DNA of 64,000 bases from Litoribaculum gwangyangense. GTDB taxonomy: Bacteria > Bacteroidota > Bacteroidia > Flavobacteriales > Flavobacteriaceae. The stretch covers positions 1 through 64,000 of the forward strand of contig NZ_BAABJW010000003.1 of NCBI RefSeq assembly GCF_039543505.1, in the 5' to 3' direction. The notes beneath the pieces are model-generated. The model was not told where the DNA came from, did no database searches, and saw only the letters and a program-made list of their open reading frames with translations. How positions within the stretch are numbered: position 1 is the stretch's first letter; the number at the start of each line of letters is the position of its first letter. The translations under genes were made by a program, and so were the position numbers. This document shows, in pieces, positions 15,325-22,625 of this stretch.

Positions 15325-15385
15325 ATCATTAAAAATTAAATTTCAGGAAAAAACCAAATTAAGTTGTTATATATAAAAACAAATT

Positions 15386-16120
15386 ATGAAATCATTTATT
15401 AGACTTAATATTATTCTTTTATTATTATTCAGTCTTGCATGTTCAAAAGATGACAACCTACCAAACTCAGAGCTTGAATTAACTGTCACTGATGCCGATG
15501 GTAATATTTATAACACCATTAAAATGGGCAATCAAATTTGGATGTTAGAAAATCTCAAAACAACAAAATACAATGATGGTTCTCCAATTACCCTTTATAC
15601 TTTTGAAGAACATGGCATTAATTGGGGTAGTTTAAATAACCAAGAAGCATTTTACCAATGGGCATCTACTGAAGATTTAAATAATGTAGTCGACCAAGAA
15701 TTACCTTTTGATTATTATGGTGCAATGTATAATCATTTTGCAATTGAAAGCGGTAAGTTAGCGCCAGAAGGATGGCGCATACCTACTGAAGCTGATTTTA
15801 GGGAGCTAGAAAGGTTTTTGGCAAGTGAGGGACATGAAGGCAATGAAGCAACCGTACTAAAAACAGAGACAGGATGGCTTCCAGGTTTTGGTGGCGGAAC
15901 AAATTTATATGGTTTTAATGGTTTGCCAAATGGTTATGTTAGCGCTGTCGGAACTCCAACTTTTGGTCAAGGCGTTTGTACTTGGGCTACCTCTGATTTA
16001 ATTGGCGATAACTTACCATCTCAAAGAAGAATTTTGGTTCAATTATTTGATCAAAACACTATATTATTTGATGATGCAGCAATTCAAATTGGAGCAGGAA
16101 TTAGGTGTATTAAAGAATAA
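15386..16120 (+). CDS. FISUMP-domain lipoprotein
   Basis: 244 residues. Lipoprotein signal with Cys at LACS (about residue 19). The mature part is a Fibrobacter succinogenes major paralogous (FISUMP, TIGR02145-type) domain: TDADGNIYNTIKMGNQIWMLENLK, then YGAMYN, LAPEGWRIPTEADF and a final GAGIRCIKE. Such proteins are surface or outer-membrane lipoproteins of Bacteroidota with unknown, possibly adhesive, roles. It is the single gene of its unit. Confidence 0.85.
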   Translation: MKSFIRLNIILLLLFSLACSKDDNLPNSELELTVTDADGNIYNTIKMGNQIWMLENLKTTKYNDGSPITLYTFEEHGINWGSLNNQEAFYQWASTEDLNNVVDQELPFDYYGAMYNHFAIESGKLAPEGWRIPTEADFRELERFLASEGHEGNEATVLKTETGWLPGFGGGTNLYGFNGLPNGYVSAVGTPTFGQGVCTWATSDLIGDNLPSQRRILVQLFDQNTILFDDAAIQIGAGIRCIKE

Positions 16121-16125
16121 CTTGC

Positions 16126-16254
16126 CCATAACTTTTAAAAATAATTTCTTGGATATAGCCTAATGCTAAAATTCTCGCGGATTTTATTTATCATTATTTA
16201 TTCACTAACTTTTGTGCTTTAAACACTTACCCAATTATATACATGCACTTATGT
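16126..16254 (+). repeat. attC-like palindrome E12
   Basis: 129 bp. Left box CCATAAC (16126-16132), right box CTTATGT (16248-16254). The inner stem is AAAAT-TCTCGCGG-ATTTT. It is more diverged than E1-E9. Confidence 0.55.
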
Positions 16255-16272
16255 GTTTTTAAATGAAAAAAT

Positions 16273-17130
16273 ATGGAAGCATTAAAGGAATTTTTAGAAT
16301 TTGAGCTTATTAGTATTGGTGAAAATAAGATAAGGGTTTATACATTAATGACTATTCTATTGATTTTTCTAATTACCAAATTAATATTATGGTTAATTAG
16401 GAAAGCGCTATTTGTGAAGCGTAAGTTCAAAAAACTTGACAAAGGAAGTGCTTATGCCCTATTTCAAATCATTAGATATGTAATATGGGTCATTACAATC
16501 GGGCTTATTTTAGAAACTATTGGCGTTAAAGTAACGGTATTAATAGCCGGTTCTGCAGCTTTACTTGTTGGGATAGGATTAGGATTACAGCAAACATTTA
16601 ATGATATCATATCAGGAATAATTTTACTTTCAGAACAATCTATAAAAATCGATGATGTTTTAGAAATAGATGGCGATGTGATAAGAATTCAAAGTATTGG
16701 AATAAGAACTTCAAAAGGATTAAACACAGATGATATTTCTGTTATAATTCCAAATTCATTAATTACAACTAATAAAGTAATAAACTGGAGCCACCAGACA
16801 AAAAAAACTCGCTTTAGAATTGATGTTGGGGTTGCTTATGGAAGCGATGTGGATTTGGTTATTAAAATTTTGGAAGAAAGTGCCTTTGAGCATCCAGATA
16901 TATCTGACCGGGAATTAACTGAAGCTCGATTAGTGAATTTTGGAAATTCCTCATTAGATTTTCAAGTTTTGTTTTTTAGTAAAAATATATTTAGAATAAA
17001 TAAGGTAAAAAGCGATATCCGTAGAATTATTAATCAAAAATTTACTACAAACAAGATCGCTATACCTTTTCCTCAAATGGACCTGCATTTAAAGTCAAAT
17101 TATACTGAATTATTGAAGAAGAATAATTAA
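16273..17130 (+). CDS. MscS-family mechanosensitive ion channel
   Basis: 285 residues. Three hydrophobic helices (about 20-40, 67-85 and 88-112) precede the conserved pore-lining TM3 with GIGLGLQQTFNDIISG and the beta domain beginning VLEIDGDVIRIQSIGIRT, then IIPNS and the C-terminal alpha/beta vestibule. Length and motifs fit small MscS channels that release osmolytes on hypo-osmotic shock. It lies alone in its unit, 19 nt after the boundary box. A complete housekeeping-type channel as array cargo is notable. Confidence 0.92.
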   Translation: MEALKEFLEFELISIGENKIRVYTLMTILLIFLITKLILWLIRKALFVKRKFKKLDKGSAYALFQIIRYVIWVITIGLILETIGVKVTVLIAGSAALLVGIGLGLQQTFNDIISGIILLSEQSIKIDDVLEIDGDVIRIQSIGIRTSKGLNTDDISVIIPNSLITTNKVINWSHQTKKTRFRIDVGVAYGSDVDLVIKILEESAFEHPDISDRELTEARLVNFGNSSLDFQVLFFSKNIFRINKVKSDIRRIINQKFTTNKIAIPFPQMDLHLKSNYTELLKKNN

Positions 17131-17136
17131 AAACAC

Positions 17137-17234
17137 CACAAAACGAGGCTATAGTTAATGATAGCTGAAAATTACTACTCGGAATTTCATTCCTTTTTGG
17201 TAAATTTATAGTATGACAGCCAAGACCGTTGCCA
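17137..17234 (+). repeat. attC-like palindrome E13
   Basis: About 98 bp. Weak left box within CACAAAAC (17137-17144), followed by GAGGCTATAG as in E1. Clear right box GTTGCCA (17228-17234) preceded by GACAGCCAAGACC. Inner stem GGAAT-TTC-ATTCC. The left edge is approximate. Confidence 0.55.
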
Positions 17235-17253
17235 GTAATTAAAAAAAACTCTA

Positions 17254-18147
17254 ATGAATACATCAGCAGTCCTGTTGACCATTTTCTCTTTTTTGGTTTT
17301 AACATCTTGTTCAAAAAATTTGGCTTCTATTCAGGATAAAACAACTGAACAAATTTCGGCCATATATCAAATAAATAAAAATGTTTCATACGGAGCAGAT
17401 GCCGAACAGAATATGGACATCTATCTTTCCAAAAACGCAAAGTCATATGGAAAGAAGAATTACACCATTGTTTTCCTACATGGAGGAGCATACTATTTTA
17501 GCGACAAAAGTAAAGAAGAAAGATACATCGAGCCTTATTTGAAAAAAGGATTAAATGTAGTAAATATGAATTACCGATTAAAAAGAGGGATTCCAATTGC
17601 TACTAAAGATTTAACAAACGCTTTAAATTTTCTAAAAGCAAATAATAGCGTCTACGACTTGAACTTGAATAACATTATTGTAACAGGTTTTTCTGCGGGA
17701 GCTCAAATAGCTACTAATGTTGGTGTTTCTCAAAACAATGTTAAATATCCAAATAAGTTAAATGATGGAATTGAAATAACTGGCATAATCAACTTTTCAG
17801 GTCCTGTGGATGGACTGGATGTTATAGAAAAGATTTTTGTAGACCACCAAATTGACTTATTCAGTAAGGCAGGCCATGCCCTTTTTCCTTCAGAAGGTTA
17901 TGAATCAAAAGAAAAAATAATAGTTTATGAACCGATAACATATCTTGACAAAAAAGACCCACCAATTTTTATATGGCATGGAGGAAAAGACGACCAAGTT
18001 CCCCCTGAAACATTCGCGAAATTTGTTGAAGTTCTTAACAACAAGAAAGATTTTGTAGATTATAATCCAGATGGTTTTCACAGTCCAAACCCAATGGAAT
18101 TAAAAAACGCTTACATAAAGATTTTTACGTTTTTAGATAACATGTGA
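17254..18147 (+). CDS. Alpha/beta-hydrolase (carboxylesterase-type) lipoprotein
   Basis: 297 residues. Lipobox LTSC (Cys19). Oxyanion-hole motif HGGAYYF, nucleophile elbow GFSAG (Ser147), an Asp in GKDDQVP and a His in GFHSPN: the layout of HSL/BD-FAE-like esterases. Expected at the cell envelope, hydrolysing ester bonds of unknown substrates. It begins 20 nt after the GTT box of E13, and its end box TGGCAAA is one base off the complement of its head box. Confidence 0.82.
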   Translation: MNTSAVLLTIFSFLVLTSCSKNLASIQDKTTEQISAIYQINKNVSYGADAEQNMDIYLSKNAKSYGKKNYTIVFLHGGAYYFSDKSKEERYIEPYLKKGLNVVNMNYRLKRGIPIATKDLTNALNFLKANNSVYDLNLNNIIVTGFSAGAQIATNVGVSQNNVKYPNKLNDGIEITGIINFSGPVDGLDVIEKIFVDHQIDLFSKAGHALFPSEGYESKEKIIVYEPITYLDKKDPPIFIWHGGKDDQVPPETFAKFVEVLNNKKDFVDYNPDGFHSPNPMELKNAYIKIFTFLDNM

Positions 18148-18160
18148 ATAAACTACCTGC

Positions 18161-18256
18161 TGGCAAAAATGGCTTTAAGTAAATACTTGGTACAAATTAC
18201 ATCCGAAATCTTAACTGATTTTTGAGTTTGGCTTAATTAGAAAAAAATAGTTAAAT
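18161..18256 (+). repeat. attC-like palindrome E14 (degenerate right arm)
   Basis: Left box TGGCAAA (18161-18167) followed by ATGGCTTTAAG, as in E1. Inner stem GAAATC-TTAACT-GATTT. The right arm has lost the usual sequence; GTTAAAT (18250-18256) fits GTTRRRY but overlaps the next ATG. It is probably decaying. Confidence 0.45.
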
Positions 18257-19148
18257 GAAAAGAGCATGCGTCGTATTCATAATTTTATATTCGTTTTTGG
18301 TATTAATATGTTCTTGTGATAAAAAAGATAAAACGAAAAATCTTAATAATGAGAAAATTGAAAAAACAACTGTTTCAATTTAAAGTATTAATAAAATGAT
18401 TGACAAGCAATGGAAGCTCAAATGGGCTGATGAATTTGATAAGGAAATTATAGACTCCAATAATTGGACTTTACAAGTTGTTAAGGCTGGGAGGTTTAAT
18501 GATGAATGGCAGCGTTATACAAACAGTAATAAAAATGCTTATATAGAAAATAATTGTTTGGTTATAAAAGCTATACATGAGAGCGACAAACACGGTTTAA
18601 ACCAATACACTTCTGCAAGAATTCACACTGCGAACAAGCAATCTTGGAAATATGGAAAAATAGCTGCTCGCATAAAACTTCCACAAGGCAAAGGTATATG
18701 GCCTGCTTTTTGGATGCTAGGAGCAAATATAGACGAAAATGGAGGGGATACGCCTTGGCCTCATTGTGGAGAAATTGATATTTTAGAATTATACGGTACT
18801 AAAGACGATGGCCTAATTGAATCTAATGTTCATTACGCAGATCCTTCAGGTTCACATGCCATGATGGGAGCTACTTCCTTTAAATTAGATAATGGTAAAT
18901 TTGCAGATGAGTTTCATATATTTGAATTAGTGTGGAATGAAAAACAACTTAGTTGGTTTGTAGATGGCAAACAATATGCTGAGATGGATATTTCATCAGA
19001 TGAATTCACGGCGTTTCATAAAGATTTTTTTATTCTTTTTAATTTAGCTGTAGGAGGAACTTATGCTGGCAGACCAAATAATACAACTAGCTTCCCTCAA
19101 CATATGTATGTTGATTGGGTGAGAGTTTATGAAGAAATAATAGACTAA
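18255..19148 (+). pseudogene. GH16 glucanase lipoprotein interrupted by an in-frame TAA
   Basis: A 42-codon frame from ATG 18255 encodes a lipoprotein signal (lipobox region LICSC) and a charged linker, then meets TAA at 18381-18383. Five codons after that stop, in the same frame, ATG 18396 begins the catalytic domain. One base change would restore a normal exported GH16 lipoprotein of about 297 residues. As it stands, the secretion signal is cut off from the enzyme. The cause could be a true nonsense mutation, a sequencing error or programmed readthrough. Confidence 0.7.
18396..19148 (+). CDS. GH16 family glycoside hydrolase catalytic domain (laminarinase-like)
   Basis: 250 residues covering a complete GH16 jelly-roll. 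It starts KWADEFD, has the catalytic signature GEIDILE (Glu126 nucleophile, Asp128, Glu131 acid/base) and ends WVRVYEE. Family members cut beta-1,3/1,4-glucans such as laminarin, a common algal substrate of marine flavobacteria. With this ATG there is no signal peptide, so the product would stay in the cytoplasm, where polymeric substrate is absent. See the in-frame stop at 18381. The catalytic domain looks intact. Confidence 0.88.
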   Translation: MIDKQWKLKWADEFDKEIIDSNNWTLQVVKAGRFNDEWQRYTNSNKNAYIENNCLVIKAIHESDKHGLNQYTSARIHTANKQSWKYGKIAARIKLPQGKGIWPAFWMLGANIDENGGDTPWPHCGEIDILELYGTKDDGLIESNVHYADPSGSHAMMGATSFKLDNGKFADEFHIFELVWNEKQLSWFVDGKQYAEMDISSDEFTAFHKDFFILFNLAVGGTYAGRPNNTTSFPQHMYVDWVRVYEEIID

Positions 19149-19285
19149 GTTTAAAAAAGCAATAAATAATTTCTAATTATCGCCCAATTCTAAAAATCCA
19201 AGCGGATTTTTAATTCGGTTTTTATTTGCTAAATTAGTTACTTAAATCACACAATTACTTATCGACTAAAGGGTTTTGAGGCAAA
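19149..19285 (+). repeat. attC-like palindrome E15 (degenerate)
   Basis: The inner hairpin AAAAATCC-AAGC-GGATTTTT and the following TTCGGTTTTTATTTGCTAAATTAG match the other elements closely. The left box is weak (GTTTAAA, 19149-19155) and no clear right GTT box is visible near 19285. Both edges are approximate. Confidence 0.5.
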
Positions 19286-19358
19286 TTGAAAAATCTAAGC
19301 ATTTTTTAAAAAACGAAAAAGCCGAAATCCTTAAAAAGTAGGCACAAAAAAAATCAGA

Positions 19359-19874
19359 ATGATGAAAAAACAAATCAACCAACTGACTTTACTCGCAACA
19401 CTTTTTGCATTGGCTTTTGGATTCCAAAGTTGTGAACAAAAAGAAAAAACGAAAGAAGTTGAAAAAGAAGTAACAATTGAATCGGAAAAACCTGAATACT
19501 TTTTACTTCGCCCTGAAGTAGAAAAAGCTTACGGATATTCACACGCCGTAAAAATCGGAAATGATATTAAAATCTCTGGGGCAGTGAGTATGGATGATGA
19601 AGGAAATCCAACCGCAATTGGAGACATGGAACAGCAAATGAAAAACTGTTACTCTGACTTGGAAAAAATATTAAAACACTACGGTTGTACATTTGATGAC
19701 GTAGTTATAGAAAACATTTTCACAACCAATATGCCTCTATTGCTAGAAAAATCGGGGTTTAGAGCTGAAATTTACAAAAATCATTTTCCGACTGGTTCTT
19801 GGCTTGGAGTTAAGGAATTAGCGCTTCCTGAATTTATGGTTGAAATCGAAATGGAAGCGCATAAATCGGAATAA
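19359..19874 (+). CDS. RidA-family lipoprotein
   Basis: 171 residues. Lipobox FQSC (about Cys25), a Lys/Glu-rich linker, then a YjgF/RidA domain: YGYSHAVKIGNDIKISGAVS, DMEQQMKNCYSDLEKIL and a C-terminal ALPEFMVEIEMEA. RidA proteins hydrolyse reactive enamine/imine intermediates in the cytosol; a lipid-anchored version must have another role or work in the periplasm. Whether the catalytic Arg is kept needs an alignment. It is the last clearly intact gene of the array. Confidence 0.82.
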   Translation: MMKKQINQLTLLATLFALAFGFQSCEQKEKTKEVEKEVTIESEKPEYFLLRPEVEKAYGYSHAVKIGNDIKISGAVSMDDEGNPTAIGDMEQQMKNCYSDLEKILKHYGCTFDDVVIENIFTTNMPLLLEKSGFRAEIYKNHFPTGSWLGVKELALPEFMVEIEMEAHKSE

Positions 19875-19883
19875 AATACGTAG

Positions 19884-20007
19884 GTCATTCAGCGCGTATA
19901 ATTAATTGCTTTAATCCTCCTCCTTGCGAAAATCCTTTTGGATTTTCTATACGATTGTTATTTACTAAATTAATGAATTAAATTACTTAAAAACAAAAAT
20001 GTTATGA
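19884..20007 (+). repeat. attC-like palindrome E16
   Basis: 124 bp. Left box region GTCATTC (19884-19890), right box GTTATGA (20001-20007). Inner hairpin GAAAATCC-TTTT-GGATTTTC, followed by TTATTTACTAAATTA as in other elements. It is the last recognisable element of the array. Confidence 0.65.
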
Positions 20008-20049
20008 CCACTATGTGCTCTGCATTTATTCATAAATAACTTAGTTCCA

Positions 20050-20187
20050 ATGACAACAATCAGTGGTTTAGATTTTATTGTAAAGATTGATGAACTTCAA
20101 AAATCTGAGTTTGTAGCAAAAAGCTATTCTGGCGAACTTTTGTCGAATCAAGTGCTTTTAGAAATTGAAAAAAATTCTTGCTTATAA
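20050..20187 (+). CDS. Possible 45-residue protein or gene fragment
   Basis: An ATG 43 nt after the GTTATGA box of E16 opens a 45-codon frame reading MTTISGLDF, FVAKSYSGELL and ending KNSCL. The position is right for cassette cargo, but no tail box follows and I recognise no family. It may be the N-terminal stump of a lost gene. Confidence 0.25.
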   Translation: MTTISGLDFIVKIDELQKSEFVAKSYSGELLSNQVLLEIEKNSCL

Positions 20188-20322
20188 CTCAATAAAATCA
20201 AAATGCAATTGGTCATAGTCCAAAACATGATTATTTACCAGTCTGCATTATACCAAGATTGTTCTAGATAAAAAATGAGCATATACTTCAGTTAAAAAAT
20301 TAACTTTTTGTTTACTTTTAAC

Positions 20323-20511
20323 TTACCTTACAAATAAACCAAAGGCAATACGTGAAGATGTTATAGCCCCAACACTTTTGTTATAATGAGGTACTACTTT
20401 AAAGTCTTCCCAAGACAGTTTATATGAATCATACCAAGTAATAACAGGTTATTATCCAACCGAAAGAAAACAAAAAGAAATAACTGTTAAAACAAAAAAA
20501 TTAAATGCCAT
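20323..20511 (-). pseudogene. Remnant of a DUF922-like secreted protein gene
   Basis: Reading the - strand from ATG 20511 gives a signal-peptide-like MAFNFFVLTVISFCFLSVG, two stop codons in a row, then in the same frame WYDSYKLSWEDFK, SVGAITSSRIAFGLF and a final stop. The WxDFK and AxTSSxI motifs recall the start of DUF922-type secreted proteins of flavobacteria. About 60 codons remain of what should be a longer gene. It is the only - strand gene trace left of 20557. Confidence 0.5.
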
Positions 20512-20556
20512 AATTTTTACATTGGCACCACATCTTAAAAGGGAAATAATTCTTGT

Positions 20557-22491
20557 TTATTGCTTTACTTCAACAATAGTTAAATTATCGTATTTTACTA
20601 AATACGCGCTATCATTATAATAACCTCCAAACATCTTCTTTTTATATTCAAATTTGTTTTCCACATATTCTGTTAAAGGTGTGTTTTTAACAGATAAATA
20701 CAAATTCTCCGATGTTACTAATCGTAACACCACATCCATGGTTAAATCGAAACCCTTTACAGCTCTTTTATTTGGCGTTGTATTGTAAATACTTTTATAA
20801 GTTTTTACAAACGAATTCTTATCGTTTTCATTATACTCTCTTGAAGATGCAGCAAAATGAAATTGTAATTTTGACAAGTGCGTATTGTTTATTTGATCAC
20901 CCTCAAAAGCTGAATTAATATTTGTGGTCACCAATTTAATTTCAATAGGTTTTTGTTGTAATTCAATATTTTCTTTATTGTTTAAGGAGGCTAGAACACT
21001 GGTTACATTGGATGCAAAACCTTCATTTGTGGTTTCTAAAAAAACTATATTTTTGCCAGGTTTCAATACGTTTTGTATATCTTCTTTGGTAACGAAAAAC
21101 TCATCTTTACCATCCTTATTTTTACGCGAATATATTTGCCTTGCTCCATTAAATTCCCTTTTCAAATCGTTGCTTACATTGATGGTTTTAGAATCAGAAA
21201 TAATGATTATATTCTTTGGTAGCGTATCGGATTTTATAAAGTCTATAACCTTTTTTTTCAATAATTCATCAGATGGTTTAGATTGAAAAACATTATCATA
21301 CAAATTTAAGTTGGAGCCAATAGGCGAGAATATAGGTGTATTGTATCGTCTTAATTCTGAAGCTGCTTTATCAAAAGTCTCGGAAGTTAACGGACCTATT
21401 ACGGCATCTATATTTTCAAAATTGTTTTCCTCAATTATTTTCGAAACTTCACTCACTTGGTACTTTGTATCAAAAACATCCACTTTTAAGGAGATTCCCA
21501 ATCTTTTCAAAGAGTCTAAAGCCACTAAAACCCCCGAATAAAAATCTAAAGAAGCACTTAAATAAGGGTCATTTTTTATACTCTTTTTTGTATCTGCTAC
21601 AGTATCAAATTCTACCCTATTCAATCTAAAAGGTAACATTAAAGCTATATGTTTTATTCCATAATCTGATATGCTATCTGTTAAATTTACCCGTTTAGAG
21701 TCCGTAATTAAAATACCATCCGCTAAATTTGAATATGGTATTTTCAAAATCATACCATCTTTTAAACCACTTTCTTTTAAACCTGGATTTAAAGCTTCCA
21801 ATTGTTCTTGGTCTAATCCTAATTTGAGCTTTAAACGATAAAACCCTTCTTTGGGCATTACTTTATAGTAGCTGTATTTATCGTCAATCTCCTTTACGCT
21901 CTCAGTTTCAAGGTTTGGTACATTTATAATTTCGCCCTCTTTCAAAACTTCTTGCATAGTAGGGTTAAGTGCTTCCAACTCTTTAACGGTAATTCCAAAT
22001 TTATAGGCAATACGCCATTTTCCTTCTTTAGGCAAAACGGTATATTCTTTTGTTAATTTAGGCGCTTCTACGATTTCAGTAATTTTAAACTTAGGTATTT
22101 GAAGTTTATCACCTTTACGCAATGGGTTGGCATATAAGAATGTATTATATTTCTTTATGTCATCCTCTGTTATGCCATACGCTTTTGCCAAACTGTATAA
22201 AGTTTCCTTGCGCTTTGTTTTATGCTCTGTAAAGCCTTTTAATTCTTTTTCTATGGTGACTTTCGGCGGATTTGCTTTAGAAATAGGAATGATTAAAATG
22301 GTGTTAGGTTTTAACTCCTTTTTGGCATCTGGATTCAGTTGATAAATATCAAAAGGAGTTACATAATATCTCTTTGCAATTTTTTCAATCGTTTCACCTT
22401 CTTTAACTTGATGTGTGCTGAAATTTTGCGCATTAAGTGATGTAAAACCCAATGCTAAAACAAAAATTAGTGTTAATAAAAATCTATTCAT
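20557..22491 (-). CDS. LysM-repeat protein with PBP1-like ligand-binding domain
   Basis: 644 residues. Signal peptide 1-22. Four LysM-type repeats follow at about 26-70, 88-131, 150-195 and 208-252 (the clearest carry EGETIEKIAKRYYV and KETLYSLAKAYGI), the first two being the best matches. The C-terminal 370 residues resemble a type 1 periplasmic binding fold (HIALMLPFRLN, VIGPLTSETFDKAASE). It probably binds peptidoglycan in the periplasm. It follows guaA on the same strand with a 134-nt gap. Its exact role is unknown. Confidence 0.82.
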   Translation of the reverse strand: MNRFLLTLIFVLALGFTSLNAQNFSTHQVKEGETIEKIAKRYYVTPFDIYQLNPDAKKELKPNTILIIPISKANPPKVTIEKELKGFTEHKTKRKETLYSLAKAYGITEDDIKKYNTFLYANPLRKGDKLQIPKFKITEIVEAPKLTKEYTVLPKEGKWRIAYKFGITVKELEALNPTMQEVLKEGEIINVPNLETESVKEIDDKYSYYKVMPKEGFYRLKLKLGLDQEQLEALNPGLKESGLKDGMILKIPYSNLADGILITDSKRVNLTDSISDYGIKHIALMLPFRLNRVEFDTVADTKKSIKNDPYLSASLDFYSGVLVALDSLKRLGISLKVDVFDTKYQVSEVSKIIEENNFENIDAVIGPLTSETFDKAASELRRYNTPIFSPIGSNLNLYDNVFQSKPSDELLKKKVIDFIKSDTLPKNIIIISDSKTINVSNDLKREFNGARQIYSRKNKDGKDEFFVTKEDIQNVLKPGKNIVFLETTNEGFASNVTSVLASLNNKENIELQQKPIEIKLVTTNINSAFEGDQINNTHLSKLQFHFAASSREYNENDKNSFVKTYKSIYNTTPNKRAVKGFDLTMDVVLRLVTSENLYLSVKNTPLTEYVENKFEYKKKMFGGYYNDSAYLVKYDNLTIVEVKQ

Positions 22492-22625
22492 ATTATAATA
22501 ATCTGCTGAACATAAATATAATGAAACATGCTTAATGTTATCATATACGTATGTTTTTTACTTTTAGGATGACGGTAAATAAATCCTATTTCTGCTTTAA
22601 TGGAGTGCACATAGCATGCCAAAAA

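Larger units (their letters stand above)
20008..20556. other. Decayed end of the cassette array
   Basis: This stretch of about 550 bp joins the array to the core chromosome. It holds a 45-codon open frame (20050-20187) and a broken gene on the - strand (20323-20511). The rest shows no palindrome, promoter or gene I can support. It looks like eroded cassette material. Confidence 0.5.

Noticed and set aside
5703..20007. Boundary palindromes as MITEs or insertion sequences
   Set aside because: No transposase and no constant target-site duplication is seen. The end boxes vary from unit to unit but pair within units, which fits cassettes better than transposons. A REP-type origin is not fully excluded.
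1..20556. Integron integrase gene
   Set aside because: I looked for a tyrosine-recombinase gene in all frames of the accessory region and found none.
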